From: Sphingomonadaceae bacterium
GTDB lineage: Bacteria; Pseudomonadota; Alphaproteobacteria; Sphingomonadales; Sphingomonadaceae
DNA length: 64,000 nt
Direction of reading: 5' to 3'
Assembly: GCA_027533105.1 (NCBI GenBank)
Contig: JAPZTW010000005.1
Span: 1 to 64,000 of the forward strand
The first letter of the stretch is position 1, and each line of letters starts with the position of its first letter. The position numbers and the translations under genes are program-made. Shown here piece after piece: positions 26,617 through 35,475 of this stretch. The notes beneath the pieces were generated by a model. It worked only from the letters and a program-made list of their open reading frames with translations, searched no databases and was not told where the DNA came from.

Positions 26617-28041
26617 ATGTTGAAGCCGATTGCCGCACTTCTGGCCGCAGGCCTGCTGACGAATGCAGCCCTGGCCCAGCTGGTGCCACTTTCGCCGGAC
26701 AAGGCGGAATTCCGGTCGCTTTACAAAGAGCTGGTGGAAACCGACACCTCGATCACCACCGGTTCCTGCACCGTGGCGGCGGAACGGATGGCGATGCGGC
26801 TGAAGGCGGCGGGCTTCAACGACGAGCAGCTCTATCTCTTTGCCGTGCCGGAAAAGCGCCAGGAAGGCGGGCTGGTCGCGACCTGGCCCGGAACGTCCAA
26901 GACCCTCAAGCCGCTGCTGCTGATCGCCCACATCGATGTGGTGGCCGCCAAGCGCGAGGACTGGGTCCGCGATCCCTATACCCTGATCGAGGAGGACGGC
27001 TATTTCTATGGTCGGGGTACGGTTGATGCCAAGGCGCTGGCCTCGGTCTGGACCGACCTGCTGGTTCGCCAGGCCAAGGCCGGCAAGCGGCACAAGCGCA
27101 CGATCAAGCTGGCGCTGACCTGCGGCGAGGAAACCAATGGCGCCTTCAACGGGATCGAATGGCTGGCCGCCAACAAGCGCGACCTGATCGATGCCGAATT
27201 CGCCCTCAACGAAGGCGGCGGCGGGCAGAGCAATGGCACCGCGATCGCCAAGGGCGGCAAGGTTGTCGGCCAGTCGATGCAGGTGGGGGAAAAGACCTTT
27301 GCCAACTACGAGCTGGAAACGCGCAACCCCGGCGGGCACAGTTCCGTCCCCCGGCCGGACAATGCAATCTATCAACTGAACGCCGCGCTGCAGAAGCTGG
27401 AAGCGCACCGCTTCCCGGTCGAGTTCACCGACACCACGCGCACCTATTTCCGGGTTGCCGGGGCGGGACGGAACGATGCGATCGGGCAGGCCATGGTGGC
27501 GCTGGCAGCCAACCCCGCCGACAGCCAGGCCGAGGCGGTGGTCAACACCGTGCCGTTCCTCCATTCCAACCTGCGCACGACCTGTGTGGCCACCATGCTG
27601 GACGCCGGCCATGCCAGGAACGCGCTGCCGCAGCGGGCCAGGGCCAACGTCAACTGCCGGATCTTTCCGGGCCATTCGGTCGAGGCGATCCGCCAGGAAC
27701 TGGCGGGGATCATCGCCGATCCGGGCGTGACCGTCACCGCGCTGGCACCGCTGCGCCCATCGCCGCCCAATCCGCCGCTAGATCCCAAGGTGATGGAGCC
27801 GGCACGCAAGCTGGTCGCCAAGTACTTCCCTGGCGTGCCGCTGGTTCCACTGATGGCCAATGGCTATACCGATGCCACCTTCCTGGGCGCGGTCGGCATC
27901 CCGACCTATGGCGTGCCGGGCATGTGGCTCGATCCCGATGGCAACGGGGTTCACGGCCTCAACGAGCGGATCGAGGTGGCCTCGCTCTACACCGGGCGCG
28001 ATTTCCTGACCGAACTGGTCGAGGCTTACGCCAACAAGTGA
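26617..28041 (+). CDS. Secreted M20-family metallopeptidase
   Basis: A 474-residue exported zinc peptidase of the carboxypeptidase/ArgE/DapE type. Signal peptide MLKPIAALLAAGLLTNAALA, then the metal ligands in LLIAHIDVVAAK (H), YGRGTVDAKA (D), LTCGEETNG (catalytic E and ligand), FALNEGGGG, and the final H in GNGVHGLNERIEV. The dimerisation domain lies in the middle (ELETRNPGGHSSVPRPDN). It probably trims peptides in the periplasm. ATG 26617 follows GGGAGGGGAG. A degenerate copy precedes it and a strong stem-loop follows its stop. Confidence 0.9.
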   Translation: MLKPIAALLAAGLLTNAALAQLVPLSPDKAEFRSLYKELVETDTSITTGSCTVAAERMAMRLKAAGFNDEQLYLFAVPEKRQEGGLVATWPGTSKTLKPLLLIAHIDVVAAKREDWVRDPYTLIEEDGYFYGRGTVDAKALASVWTDLLVRQAKAGKRHKRTIKLALTCGEETNGAFNGIEWLAANKRDLIDAEFALNEGGGGQSNGTAIAKGGKVVGQSMQVGEKTFANYELETRNPGGHSSVPRPDNAIYQLNAALQKLEAHRFPVEFTDTTRTYFRVAGAGRNDAIGQAMVALAANPADSQAEAVVNTVPFLHSNLRTTCVATMLDAGHARNALPQRARANVNCRIFPGHSVEAIRQELAGIIADPGVTVTALAPLRPSPPNPPLDPKVMEPARKLVAKYFPGVPLVPLMANGYTDATFLGAVGIPTYGVPGMWLDPDGNGVHGLNERIEVASLYTGRDFLTELVEAYANK

Positions 28042-28072
28042 TCCGGCCCTGAGGACCGGCCCTGACAAGCGA

Positions 28073-28106
28073 AAGGCCGCCGCGCCGTGATGGGCGCGGC
28101 GGCCTT
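28073..28106. terminator. Strong stem-loop, probable bidirectional terminator
   Basis: A perfect 14-bp stem (AAGGCCGCCGCGCC and its complement) with a 6-base loop GTGATG, 31 bp after the peptidase stop and 36 bp before the stop of the convergent 27-residue gene. It lacks a long T run on either side, but stem strength and position suggest termination for both. Confidence 0.75.
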
Positions 28107-28142
28107 CGGTGGGATTGTGCTGTCCCGCCGGTTCCAGCGCCC

Positions 28143-28226
28143 TTAGGCGATGGTGGCGGAGAGCATCAGACCGCTGAGACTGGCAGCGGCGATGATCGGC
28201 AGCACAACGCTGGTGAACTTGCGCAT
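28143..28226 (-). CDS. 27-residue hydrophobic peptide gene
   Basis: ATG 28226 opens a 27-codon frame ending in TAA. The product starts MRKFTSVVLPIIAAAS and ends LMLSATIA, a basic N-terminus plus one hydrophobic stretch, so it is either a tiny membrane peptide or a signal-peptide-like molecule. AGGAG lies 7 bp before the start (CAGGAGCACACA), which is the main support, with the convergent terminator just behind its stop. It has its own 224-bp upstream region. No family is known to me. Confidence 0.55.
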   Translation of the reverse strand: MRKFTSVVLPIIAAASLSGLMLSATIA

Positions 28227-28320
28227 TGTGTGCTCCTGGGGATTGTCACGAACGGTTCATTCCGTTCGCAGATGCAACATAAGCATTTTGGTAGAGATTA
28301 CCAGTGCAAAGGCTGGAACA

Positions 28321-28343
28321 CCTGTTGCAAACTATGCAACAGG
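28321..28343 (+). promoter_or_regulatory. Perfect 9-bp inverted repeat CCTGTTGCA-N5-TGCAACAGG
   Basis: The arms match without mismatch around AACTA. The element lies 107 bp before the acyl-CoA synthetase ATG and about 95 bp from the start of the divergent 27-residue gene. The size and symmetry fit a dimeric repressor or activator site controlling the synthetase. A weaker TGGTA-N5-TACCA repeat lies just upstream around 28289. Confidence 0.6.
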
Positions 28344-28450
28344 GCTTTGGGTGTGACTATTTCGGCAGAGGAACACTCCGGGCTTGCATGGCGCGCCGCC
28401 ACTTGCTTCCTTGGACCAAAGCACAAGCCACCAGAGAGGACCCTGCCCCG

Positions 28451-30010
28451 ATGCCCGCCCCGTCGATTGCCGATCCCGCCACCCAGCTTGACCAGCCGTT
28501 CGGTTCGTTCCCCGGCCTGATCGCCGCCTGGGGTGAATATCGCGGCGATGCCCCGGCGCTTTACGATGGCTCGGTCACGCTCTCGTGGCGCGAAGTGGCG
28601 GACCGGGTTGAGCGGATTGCCGCCCGGCTCCAGGCCGATGGGTTGCAGCGCGGCCAGGCCGTCTCGATCCTGGGGACCACCACGGTCAACTATGCCCTGA
28701 TCTACCTCGCCGCGATCCGCGCGGGGGGCTGCGCCGCCCCGCTGACCACCAGCGCCAGCCCGGAGCAGCTGGCCGGGATGGCGAAGGATTCGGGCGCGCT
28801 GCACCTGTTCATCGACCGCGCCAAGCTGACCGAACTGGGGGAGTTCAAGCTGCCGGTGGAGCGCCAGATCGTCCTCGACGAAGAGCTGGACACCTTCATG
28901 GCGCCAGCCGGGACGAAAGCCGCCCCGTTCGAACCGGACGACGCCGATCCGCTCAACATCATCTACTCCTCTGGCACCACCGGCATTCCCAAGGGGATCG
29001 TCCACAGCCATGGGATGCGCTGGCGGCAGATGACGTTCCGCGCCGCGCTCAATTACGGCACGGACAGCCGCACGCTGACCTCGACCCCGCTCTATTCGAA
29101 CACCACCATGGCGGTGTTCCTGCCCACGCTCTATTCGGGCGGCTATGTCTCGTTGATGGGCAAGTTCGATGTCGAAAAATGGCTGGAACGGGCCCAGGCC
29201 GAGCGGATCACCCATACCATGCTGGTCCCGGTGCAGTACCGCCGCCTGATGCAGTTCGAACGCTTCGATGACTATGACCTGTCGTCAATGAAGATGAAGT
29301 ACTGCACCAGCGCCCCCTTCCCGGCTGACCTGAAAGGCGAAGTGCTGCGGCGCATGCCGGGCGGACTGATCGAGATCTATGGCATGACCGAAGGCGGCGT
29401 CGCCTGCATCTTCCCGGTCCACGAACACCCGGACAAGCTCCACACCGTGGGCAAGCCGGCGCCGGGCCACTTCCTGAAAGTGCTGGACGAGCATGGCAAC
29501 GAGGTGCCGCCGGGCACGCCTGGCGAACTGGTCGGCAAGTCCCCCACCATGATGCTGGGCTACAAGAACCAGCCCGAAAAGACCCGCGAAGGTTACTGGA
29601 TCGATCCCGAGGACGGTTCGGTCTGGCAGCGGATGGGGGATGTTGGCCGGGTCGATGCCGATGGCTTCGTCGAACTGGTCGGACGGACCAAGGACGTGAT
29701 CATCTCGGGCGGGTTCAACATCTTCCCGATCGACCTTGAGGCTGAACTGGCCAAGGACGAACGCGTCGTTGAAGCCGCAGTCGTCGGCGTCCAGTCCGAA
29801 AAGTGGGGCGAAACCCCGGTCGGCTTCGTCGTGCTGAAACCGGGCGTGGGCGAGGAGGCGCTGGAAGATATCCGCAGCCTGGCCAACAGCCGCCTCGGCA
29901 AGACCCAGCGCGTGGCCGAGCTTTATGCGATCGCGGAGATGCCGCGCAGCCACATTGGCAAGCTGCTGAAGACCGAGCTGCGCGAACTGGTTCCGGTAAA
30001 GCCGCGCTAG
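28451..30010 (+). CDS. AMP-dependent acyl-CoA synthetase
   Basis: A 519-residue ANL-superfamily ligase that activates a carboxylic acid to its CoA thioester through an acyl-adenylate. Motif A3 is IIYSSGTTGIPKGIVHSH, A5 is EIYGMTEGG, A7 is MGDVGRVDADGFVELVGRTKD, and the catalytic Lys is in RSHIGKLLKTEL at the C-terminus. ATG 28451 (MPAPSIADPATQLD) follows AGAGAGGA; upstream in-frame ATGs would place the palindrome inside the coding part. The acid may come from the monooxygenase pathway at 12-19 kb. Its stop overlaps that of the convergent DUF2189 gene. Confidence 0.9.
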   Translation: MPAPSIADPATQLDQPFGSFPGLIAAWGEYRGDAPALYDGSVTLSWREVADRVERIAARLQADGLQRGQAVSILGTTTVNYALIYLAAIRAGGCAAPLTTSASPEQLAGMAKDSGALHLFIDRAKLTELGEFKLPVERQIVLDEELDTFMAPAGTKAAPFEPDDADPLNIIYSSGTTGIPKGIVHSHGMRWRQMTFRAALNYGTDSRTLTSTPLYSNTTMAVFLPTLYSGGYVSLMGKFDVEKWLERAQAERITHTMLVPVQYRRLMQFERFDDYDLSSMKMKYCTSAPFPADLKGEVLRRMPGGLIEIYGMTEGGVACIFPVHEHPDKLHTVGKPAPGHFLKVLDEHGNEVPPGTPGELVGKSPTMMLGYKNQPEKTREGYWIDPEDGSVWQRMGDVGRVDADGFVELVGRTKDVIISGGFNIFPIDLEAELAKDERVVEAAVVGVQSEKWGETPVGFVVLKPGVGEEALEDIRSLANSRLGKTQRVAELYAIAEMPRSHIGKLLKTELRELVPVKPR

Positions 30011-30792
30011 GCGGCGGGCGTTTCGCTCACCGTCCGGCGGTAGAGGTGCCAGGTGGCGTGGCCCAGCACGGGCAGCGCCACCAGCAGGCCGAGGAACATC
30101 GGGATCATCGCTGCGAACAGGATCAGGGCGATCAGCCCCGCCCAGGCCAGCAGCACACCCCGGTTGGCCTGGACCGCGCGCAGGCTGGTGATGATCGCGG
30201 TCAGGAAATCGACATCCTTGTCGACCAGCATCGGCAGGCTCATCACCGTGACAGCATAGAACACGAAGGCGACAAGGGCCCCGACCGTGCTGCCGACCGC
30301 CAGCATGGCGAGGCCACTCGACGTGCGCAGCATTGCCAGCGATTCCCCGCCCGCCCCCAGTTGCGCGGCAAAGATCGCGAAGATGCCGTGGGCCAGGATG
30401 ATCCAGAAGGTGAAGCCGACGAAGATGAAGCCGCCCATCAGCAGCAGCTGGTCATCGCCGCGCCCGCGCAGCGCGCCCAGCACCCCGCCCCACGATTGCG
30501 GCAGCCCGGCCTCGCGCAGGCGGCTGACCTCGTAAAGGCCGACTGCGGTAAACGGCGCGATCAGCGGGAACCCGGCGGCCAGCGGAATCAGCCAGGCGCT
30601 CGCCCCCTTGGTCACCAGCGCGTACCAGGTGCCCAGCCCGCCTGCGACATAGATCGCTGCAAAGAACAGTCCATAAAGCGGATGGGTCAGGAAATCCCGC
30701 GCGCCCGCCGCCAGGGCCGCGCCCAGATCGCCAGGTCGAAGATCGCGCGCCACGGGAAAGCGCGGATAGGGTACCTGCGGTGGTTCTGTCAT
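30007..30792 (-). CDS. DUF2189 integral membrane protein
   Basis: A 261-residue inner-membrane protein with about six hydrophobic segments, for example [41 protein letters not shown] and [20 protein letters not shown]. The pattern of a cytoplasmic start [19 protein letters not shown] and the [12 protein letters not shown] turn matches DUF2189, which is frequent near respiratory genes in alphaproteobacteria. ATG 30792 has AGAGGAA upstream; a start at 30840 would add 16 residues. It is divergent from guaA. Molecular role unknown. Confidence 0.8.
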   Translation of the reverse strand: MTEPPQVPYPRFPVARDLRPGDLGAALAAGARDFLTHPLYGLFFAAIYVAGGLGTWYALVTKGASAWLIPLAAGFPLIAPFTAVGLYEVSRLREAGLPQSWGGVLGALRGRGDDQLLLMGGFIFVGFTFWIILAHGIFAIFAAQLGAGGESLAMLRTSSGLAMLAVGSTVGALVAFVFYAVTVMSLPMLVDKDVDFLTAIITSLRAVQANRGVLLAWAGLIALILFAAMIPMFLGLLVALPVLGHATWHLYRRTVSETPAA

Positions 30793-30913
30793 CGGTTCCT
30801 CTCCCGCCATGCAGGATGCCAGCAATGCTGGCGCGAACATTGACCCGCATCAAGTGTTGGCAGGCGGTGCGCTCTGCCTTGCCACCACGCCCTGCCTTCC
30901 TTATCGGCCAGCC

Positions 30914-32473
30914 ATGAGCATCCAGCCTTCAGATTCGATCCTGATCGTCGACTTCGGCTCGCAAGTGACCCAGCTGATCGCCCGCCGCGTGCGCGAAGCC
31001 GGGGTCTATTCCGAAATCGCCCCGTTCAGCCATGCCGCCGCCGCGTTCCAGCGGATGCAGCCCAAGGGGATCATCCTGTCGGGCGGCCCCGCCTCGGTGC
31101 TGGACGAGAACGGCCCGCGCATCCCGGACGAGATCCTGGCGAGCTGCTTGCCGATGCTGGGGATCTGCTATGGCCAGCAGGCGCTGATGCACCAGCTGGG
31201 CGGCGAGGTCCTCCAGGGCGACAGCGGCGAATTCGGCCGCGCCTTCATCGAGATTTCGGACCGCTGCGTGCTGTTCGACGGGCTCTGGGCCGAAGGCGAA
31301 ACCCACCAGGTCTGGATGAGCCACGGCGACAAGGTGACGGCGCTGGCCCCCGGTTTCCGCTCAGTCGCGGCCAGCCCCGGCGCGCCCTATGCCGTGATCG
31401 CCAATGACGAGCAGCGCATCTACGCGATGCAGTTCCACCCCGAAGTGGTTCACACGCCCGATGGCGCGAAGCTGCTCAAGAACTTCGTCCGCTATGTCTG
31501 CGGCCTGGCCGGTGACTGGACCATGGCCGAATTCCGCAAGACCAAGATCGAGGAAATCCGCGCCCAGGTTGGCAAGGGCAAGGTGATCTGCGGCCTGTCG
31601 GGCGGGGTCGATTCCGCCGTGGCCGCGGTGCTGATCCACGAGGCGATCGGCGACCAGCTGACCTGCGTCTTCGTTGACCACGGCCTGATGCGGCTGGGCG
31701 AGGCGGAACAGGTCGTCTCGCTGTTCAAGGGGCACTACAACATCCCGCTGGTGCACAAGGATGTCTCCGCGCTGTTCCTCAATGGCCTCGCCGGCGTGAC
31801 TGATCCCGAGGCCAAGCGCAAGTTCATCGGCAAGACCTTTATCGACGTGTTCGAGGAAGAGGCCAAGCAGGTCGGCGGGGCGGACTTCCTGGCCCAGGGC
31901 ACGCTTTACCCGGACGTGATCGAGTCTGTCTCCTTCACTGGCGGTCCTTCGGTGACGATCAAGAGCCACCACAATGTCGGCGGCCTGCCCGAGCGCATGA
32001 ACATGCGCCTGGTCGAGCCGCTGCGCGAACTGTTCAAGGACGAGGTGCGCGAATTGGGCCGCGAACTGGGCCTGCCCGAAGTGTTCGTCGGTCGCCACCC
32101 CTTCCCGGGGCCGGGCCTTGCGATCCGCATCCCCGGCGAAGTGACCCGCGAGCGCTGCGACATCCTGCGCAAGGCCGATGCGATCTATCTCGAGGAAATC
32201 CGCAACGCCGGGCTTTACGATGCGATCTGGCAGGCCTTCGCCGTGCTGCTGCCGGTCAAGACCGTGGGCGTGATGGGCGATGGCCGGACCTATGACAACG
32301 TCTGCGCGCTGCGCGCCGTGACCAGCACCGATGGCATGACGGCCGACATCTATCCCTTCGACGCTGCCTTCCTCAGCCGGGTCGCCACGCGGATCATCAA
32401 CGAGGTCAAGGGCATCAACCGCGTGGTCTATGACTACACGTCAAAGCCGCCCGGCACGATCGAGTGGGAGTAA
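30914..32473 (+). CDS. guaA: GMP synthase (glutamine-hydrolysing)
   Basis: A 519-residue bifunctional enzyme converting XMP to GMP. The N-terminal class I amidotransferase has [20 protein letters not shown], the nucleophile Cys in LGICYGQQ and the His/Glu of MQFHPEV. The ATP pyrophosphatase has the P-loop [12 protein letters not shown], and the C-terminal dimerisation domain ends [11 protein letters not shown], the canonical GuaA tail. ATG 30914 ([15 protein letters not shown]) fits the family. It stands alone; guaB is not adjacent. Confidence 0.98.
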   Translation: MSIQPSDSILIVDFGSQVTQLIARRVREAGVYSEIAPFSHAAAAFQRMQPKGIILSGGPASVLDENGPRIPDEILASCLPMLGICYGQQALMHQLGGEVLQGDSGEFGRAFIEISDRCVLFDGLWAEGETHQVWMSHGDKVTALAPGFRSVAASPGAPYAVIANDEQRIYAMQFHPEVVHTPDGAKLLKNFVRYVCGLAGDWTMAEFRKTKIEEIRAQVGKGKVICGLSGGVDSAVAAVLIHEAIGDQLTCVFVDHGLMRLGEAEQVVSLFKGHYNIPLVHKDVSALFLNGLAGVTDPEAKRKFIGKTFIDVFEEEAKQVGGADFLAQGTLYPDVIESVSFTGGPSVTIKSHHNVGGLPERMNMRLVEPLRELFKDEVRELGRELGLPEVFVGRHPFPGPGLAIRIPGEVTRERCDILRKADAIYLEEIRNAGLYDAIWQAFAVLLPVKTVGVMGDGRTYDNVCALRAVTSTDGMTADIYPFDAAFLSRVATRIINEVKGINRVVYDYTSKPPGTIEWE

Positions 32474-32526
32474 ACCGGTCCAAAGACCGGGCTGACGCAG
32501 GGCGGCGCCCCGCCTAGCGGCGGCTG

Positions 32527-33741
32527 ATGGACTGGACCCCGACCCGCGCCGCCGGCCTGGCCCGGCTGGCGCAATTCCTGCCGGCCGCCGGGCCGGCCTA
32601 TGCCGAGCGGCGCAACCTCGATCTTGGCCCGCAGGATCGCTCTAACATATCGGCGCTCTCGCCCTGGCTGCGTCGCCGCCTGATCACCGAGGACGAGGTG
32701 GTCGCGGCTGTCCTTGCCCGCCATTCCTACGCCCAGGCCGAGAAATTCATCCAGGAAGTGGCCTGGCGGACCTATTGGAAAGGCTGGCTGGAACTGCGGC
32801 CCCAGCTGCTGGTGCGGTTCAATGCCGAGCGGATTGCGCTGAAGGCCGAACTGGAAGGCGATAGCCACCTGGCCCGCCGCTTTGCCCGCGCCACCTCTGG
32901 CGAAACCGGGATCGCCTGTTTCGATGCTTGGGCGGAGGAACTGCGCGACAAGGGCTGGCTGCACAACCACGCCCGGATGTGGTTCGCCAGCATCTGGATC
33001 TTCACCCTGCGCCTGCCCTGGCAACTGGGCGCGGACTTCTTCTACAAGCACCTGCTCGATGCCGATCCGGCCTCGAACACCCTGTCGTGGCGCTGGGTGG
33101 CGGGGCTGCATACCCAGGGCAAGCACTACCTTGCCCGGGCCGAGAACATCGCGCGCAATACCGGTGGACGGTTTGCGCCCCATGGCCAGCTTGATGAAGC
33201 GGCGGCGCCCCTGACCGAAGCTGCGCCGCCGCTGCCGGTCACGCCCCTCGCTTCGGCCCAGCGACACGATCATGGTCCTTGCGCGCTGCTGCTGACCGAG
33301 GAAGACCTGCATCCCGAAAGCTGGGAGATCGGCGGAGAGGTGAAGGCGATTGCCGTGCTGCCCAGTGCCAGCGTGGCCCAGCCGGACAGCCCGGCAGCGC
33401 TGTTCTCGCAGGGTGCGCTCGATGATGCCGCCGCCCGGGCGCAGGCTCATTTCGGGATCCCGGCCAGTGTGGTTGAAGCCGATCGCCTCCCGGGCTGGCT
33501 GCACGGGCAGGGGCTGACCACGTTGATCACCGCCGAGGCGCCGGTTGGCCTGATCGGCTGGCAGCTGGCAGAGGTGGCTCGGAGGCTCGCCAGCGATGGC
33601 GCCGCGCTGCTCCAGCTGCGGCGGGAATGGGACGATCTTTTGTGGCCCCACGCCACCGCCGGATTCTTCAAGCTGAAGACCAGGCTGCCGACAACGATCG
33701 CCCGGCTGGGCCTCGATCCCGCTACGCCCCGGCTGCTCTAG
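32527..33741 (+). CDS. Photolyase/cryptochrome-like protein with FAD domain first
   Basis: A 404-residue protein. Residues about 37-216 match the FAD-binding helical domain of photolyases, normally C-terminal: DRSNISALSPWLRRR, EVAWRTYWKGW, TGIACFDAWAEELRDKGWLH with HNHARM, and DADPASNTLSWRWVAG. After a Pro/Ala linker (217-249), residues 250-400 look like an alpha/beta fold (PCALLLTEEDLHPES, VKAIAVLP, QGLTTLITAEAPVG, LWPHATAGFFKLKTRLP), which I read as the photolyase N-terminal domain moved to the C-terminus. It could be a light-dependent repair enzyme or a sensor. The order is the odd feature; no antenna-cofactor motif is recognisable. Confidence 0.75.
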   Translation: MDWTPTRAAGLARLAQFLPAAGPAYAERRNLDLGPQDRSNISALSPWLRRRLITEDEVVAAVLARHSYAQAEKFIQEVAWRTYWKGWLELRPQLLVRFNAERIALKAELEGDSHLARRFARATSGETGIACFDAWAEELRDKGWLHNHARMWFASIWIFTLRLPWQLGADFFYKHLLDADPASNTLSWRWVAGLHTQGKHYLARAENIARNTGGRFAPHGQLDEAAAPLTEAAPPLPVTPLASAQRHDHGPCALLLTEEDLHPESWEIGGEVKAIAVLPSASVAQPDSPAALFSQGALDDAAARAQAHFGIPASVVEADRLPGWLHGQGLTTLITAEAPVGLIGWQLAEVARRLASDGAALLQLRREWDDLLWPHATAGFFKLKTRLPTTIARLGLDPATPRLL

Positions 33742-33766
33742 CGGCCGGGGACGGGTTTACCCGCCC

Positions 33767-34417
33767 CTATTCGCGGGCGGCGGTATCAAGCAGGCGCAGG
33801 GCCACGCTGGCGGCCACGATCGCACGGCTGGTCGGAACATCGCTGGCCGGGGCGATCCGCAGGGCAGGATCGTCCGCCAGATCAAGCGCACCCAGCACCT
33901 TGCCCTGGTGGCTGAAGCGGTAGGTCCGCCCCTGGTCGACGCCAGGCCGGTACTCGATCTCGAGGATCACCCGGTCCAGGGCGATCGAGCCGCGTTGGGC
34001 CAGCGGCAGCAGGGTCGCGGCCTTGCCGGGCTTTTCGGTCTGCAGTTCGAAGCGCGCCGGGATCGCGCGGCCCTGATGGGTAAAGCGGCAGCGATAGGCT
34101 TCGCGCTGGGCGGCAAAATCGGCACTATCAAGGTTCAGCGCCCGGCGGGCCATGCCGCACTGGGCGGCAATGCTGTCTTCGATCAGCGGTCCCGACAGGG
34201 TGAAGCTGGTCACCGACTGACCGGCGCCCGCCGGGCGGCTGTAGGTGCCACGATGCGCACCGACGGAATAGGCGCCCTCGGCCGCGGCGCCCAGCCCTGC
34301 CAGCGGCAGCGATGGCACGGCGGCCAGCGGATCGGGCCGATCTGTCGCGACCGCCATGGCCGAAAGACCAAGCAAGGCGGCGGCACTCAGGGCGTGGGGG
34401 AAGAAGGTCTGGATCAT
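33767..34417 (-). CDS. Exported protein of unknown function
   Basis: A 216-residue protein with an N-terminal signal segment (MIQTFFPHALSAAALLGLSAMAVA). The mature part has two Cys (AAQCGMARR and AYRCRFTHQG) and the repeated word FTHQG / FSHQG in similar strand contexts, suggesting a beta-rich duplicated fold. I recognise no family. Its ATG overlaps the TGA of the upstream gene (ATGA), so it is the last gene of a three-gene cluster with the outer-membrane protein. Confidence 0.6.
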   Translation of the reverse strand: MIQTFFPHALSAAALLGLSAMAVATDRPDPLAAVPSLPLAGLGAAAEGAYSVGAHRGTYSRPAGAGQSVTSFTLSGPLIEDSIAAQCGMARRALNLDSADFAAQREAYRCRFTHQGRAIPARFELQTEKPGKAATLLPLAQRGSIALDRVILEIEYRPGVDQGRTYRFSHQGKVLGALDLADDPALRIAPASDVPTSRAIVAASVALRLLDTAARE

Positions 34418-34767
34418 TGCGGATCATCCTTTTGACTGGCGGCCTGATCGGAGGTCGCCCCTGTGGGAGCGCTGCTCAGCACGACCAGAAAATCGTTCGC
34501 GGCCTCGGCCGGAGGGCCAAAGAAGCTGGCACCGCGGAGGGCCAGCGCGGATTGGAAGCGCAGCGCGGCCGCTGGGGGCAGCCGCACCATTGCCACCCGG
34601 GTCGCGCCGCCCACTTCCTCACCCGTGATGCTGCCGCCCAGGCGGCGGACCAGATCGGCGATCTGGTCGAGCAAGGGGGCAGAACGGCCCGGTCCCTCGT
34701 CCATGCAGACGATGACCGGGCCGTTCCCTGTGGCCGGGAGCGGGGGGGTCGGGGTCTCCTGGTCCAC
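34414..34767 (-). CDS. Hypothetical protein in outer-membrane cluster
   Basis: About 117 residues if GTG 34767 is used; that start is weak, with no clear ribosome binding site, and it lies 14 bp after the stop of the beta-barrel gene. The recognisable part (MDEGPGRSAPLLDQIADLVRRLGG ... FQSALALRGASFFGPP) looks cytoplasmic or periplasmic alpha/beta with an Ala-rich C-terminus; no family is recognised. Its stop overlaps the next gene start, indicating coupled translation, which is the main evidence that it is real. Confidence 0.5.
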   Translation of the reverse strand: MDQETPTPPLPATGNGPVIVCMDEGPGRSAPLLDQIADLVRRLGGSITGEEVGGATRVAMVRLPPAAALRFQSALALRGASFFGPPAEAANDFLVVLSSAPTGATSDQAASQKDDPQ

Positions 34768-34781
34768 AAGCCGGATCGCGA

Positions 34782-35384
34782 TCAGAACGCGCGGATCAGC
34801 GCGACTGCCACGGTGTTGCGGGTGTAGGCATCGCCATTGCCATAGCGATAGCTCAGCCGCCCGCGCCACTTGTCGGCAAAGCCCACTTCGAGGTCGGCAC
34901 CGGCGGTGAACAGCGTTTCGGCGAAGCCGACGTCGAGCGACCGGACGGTGCAGTTGGTCGGCGCGGCGCAGCTGGGCTTGGGCCGGATCGTGCTGGTTGC
35001 GTCCACGGTGAAGCGTTCGCCGCCGACATTGCCGAACAGCGCGACGTTGTCGCTCAGGCGATAGCCCAGACGCAGCGAGCCGCCGAACTGGTGCTTGAGC
35101 GAGACATCGGTGGTCGTGGTGGTCTGGGTCTGGTCAGTCACCGTGGTCGACTTGGCAAACGGCTTGGCATAGCGGCCTTCAAGGCCGATCAGCAGGTCGC
35201 CGGCGGCAATGTTGTAGCCGAACACGCCGCCAACCATCGCGCCGTTGAAATCGTCCGGATAGGACTCATAGCCGGTTTCGACCCCGATATAGGGGCCCGC
35301 GAACACGTCGTCTTCGGCGCAGGCCGGGCTGGCGGCAAGCAGCGTCGCGCCCAGCAGCAGGGGAATTGCAGTCTTCATCATCAT
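34782..35384 (-). CDS. Outer-membrane beta-barrel protein
   Basis: A 200-residue protein with signal peptide (MKTAIPLLLGATLLAASPACA) and alternating strands typical of an eight-stranded barrel (YIGVETGYESY, GGVFGYNIAAGDLLIGLEGRY, GGSLRLGYRLSDNVALFGNVG, GADLEVGFADKWRGRLSYRY), ending in a C-terminal aromatic, ALIRAF, as required for Bam-dependent insertion. One loop carries a Cys pair (SCAAPTNC). Three ATGs lie in a row at 35384-35376; AAGGAC immediately in front favours the second or third. It is divergent from the BTAD regulator, which may control it. Confidence 0.82.
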   Translation of the reverse strand: MMMKTAIPLLLGATLLAASPACAEDDVFAGPYIGVETGYESYPDDFNGAMVGGVFGYNIAAGDLLIGLEGRYAKPFAKSTTVTDQTQTTTTTDVSLKHQFGGSLRLGYRLSDNVALFGNVGGERFTVDATSTIRPKPSCAAPTNCTVRSLDVGFAETLFTAGADLEVGFADKWRGRLSYRYGNGDAYTRNTVAVALIRAF

Positions 35385-35475
35385 GTCCTTCGTCTGTCCT
35401 CGGCACCCGGTGGGGTGCTGACGAAGGGGCCTTTGCCGGTGGAACGATGGGCCCAGCGGCGGAGCAGGCGTTGTA

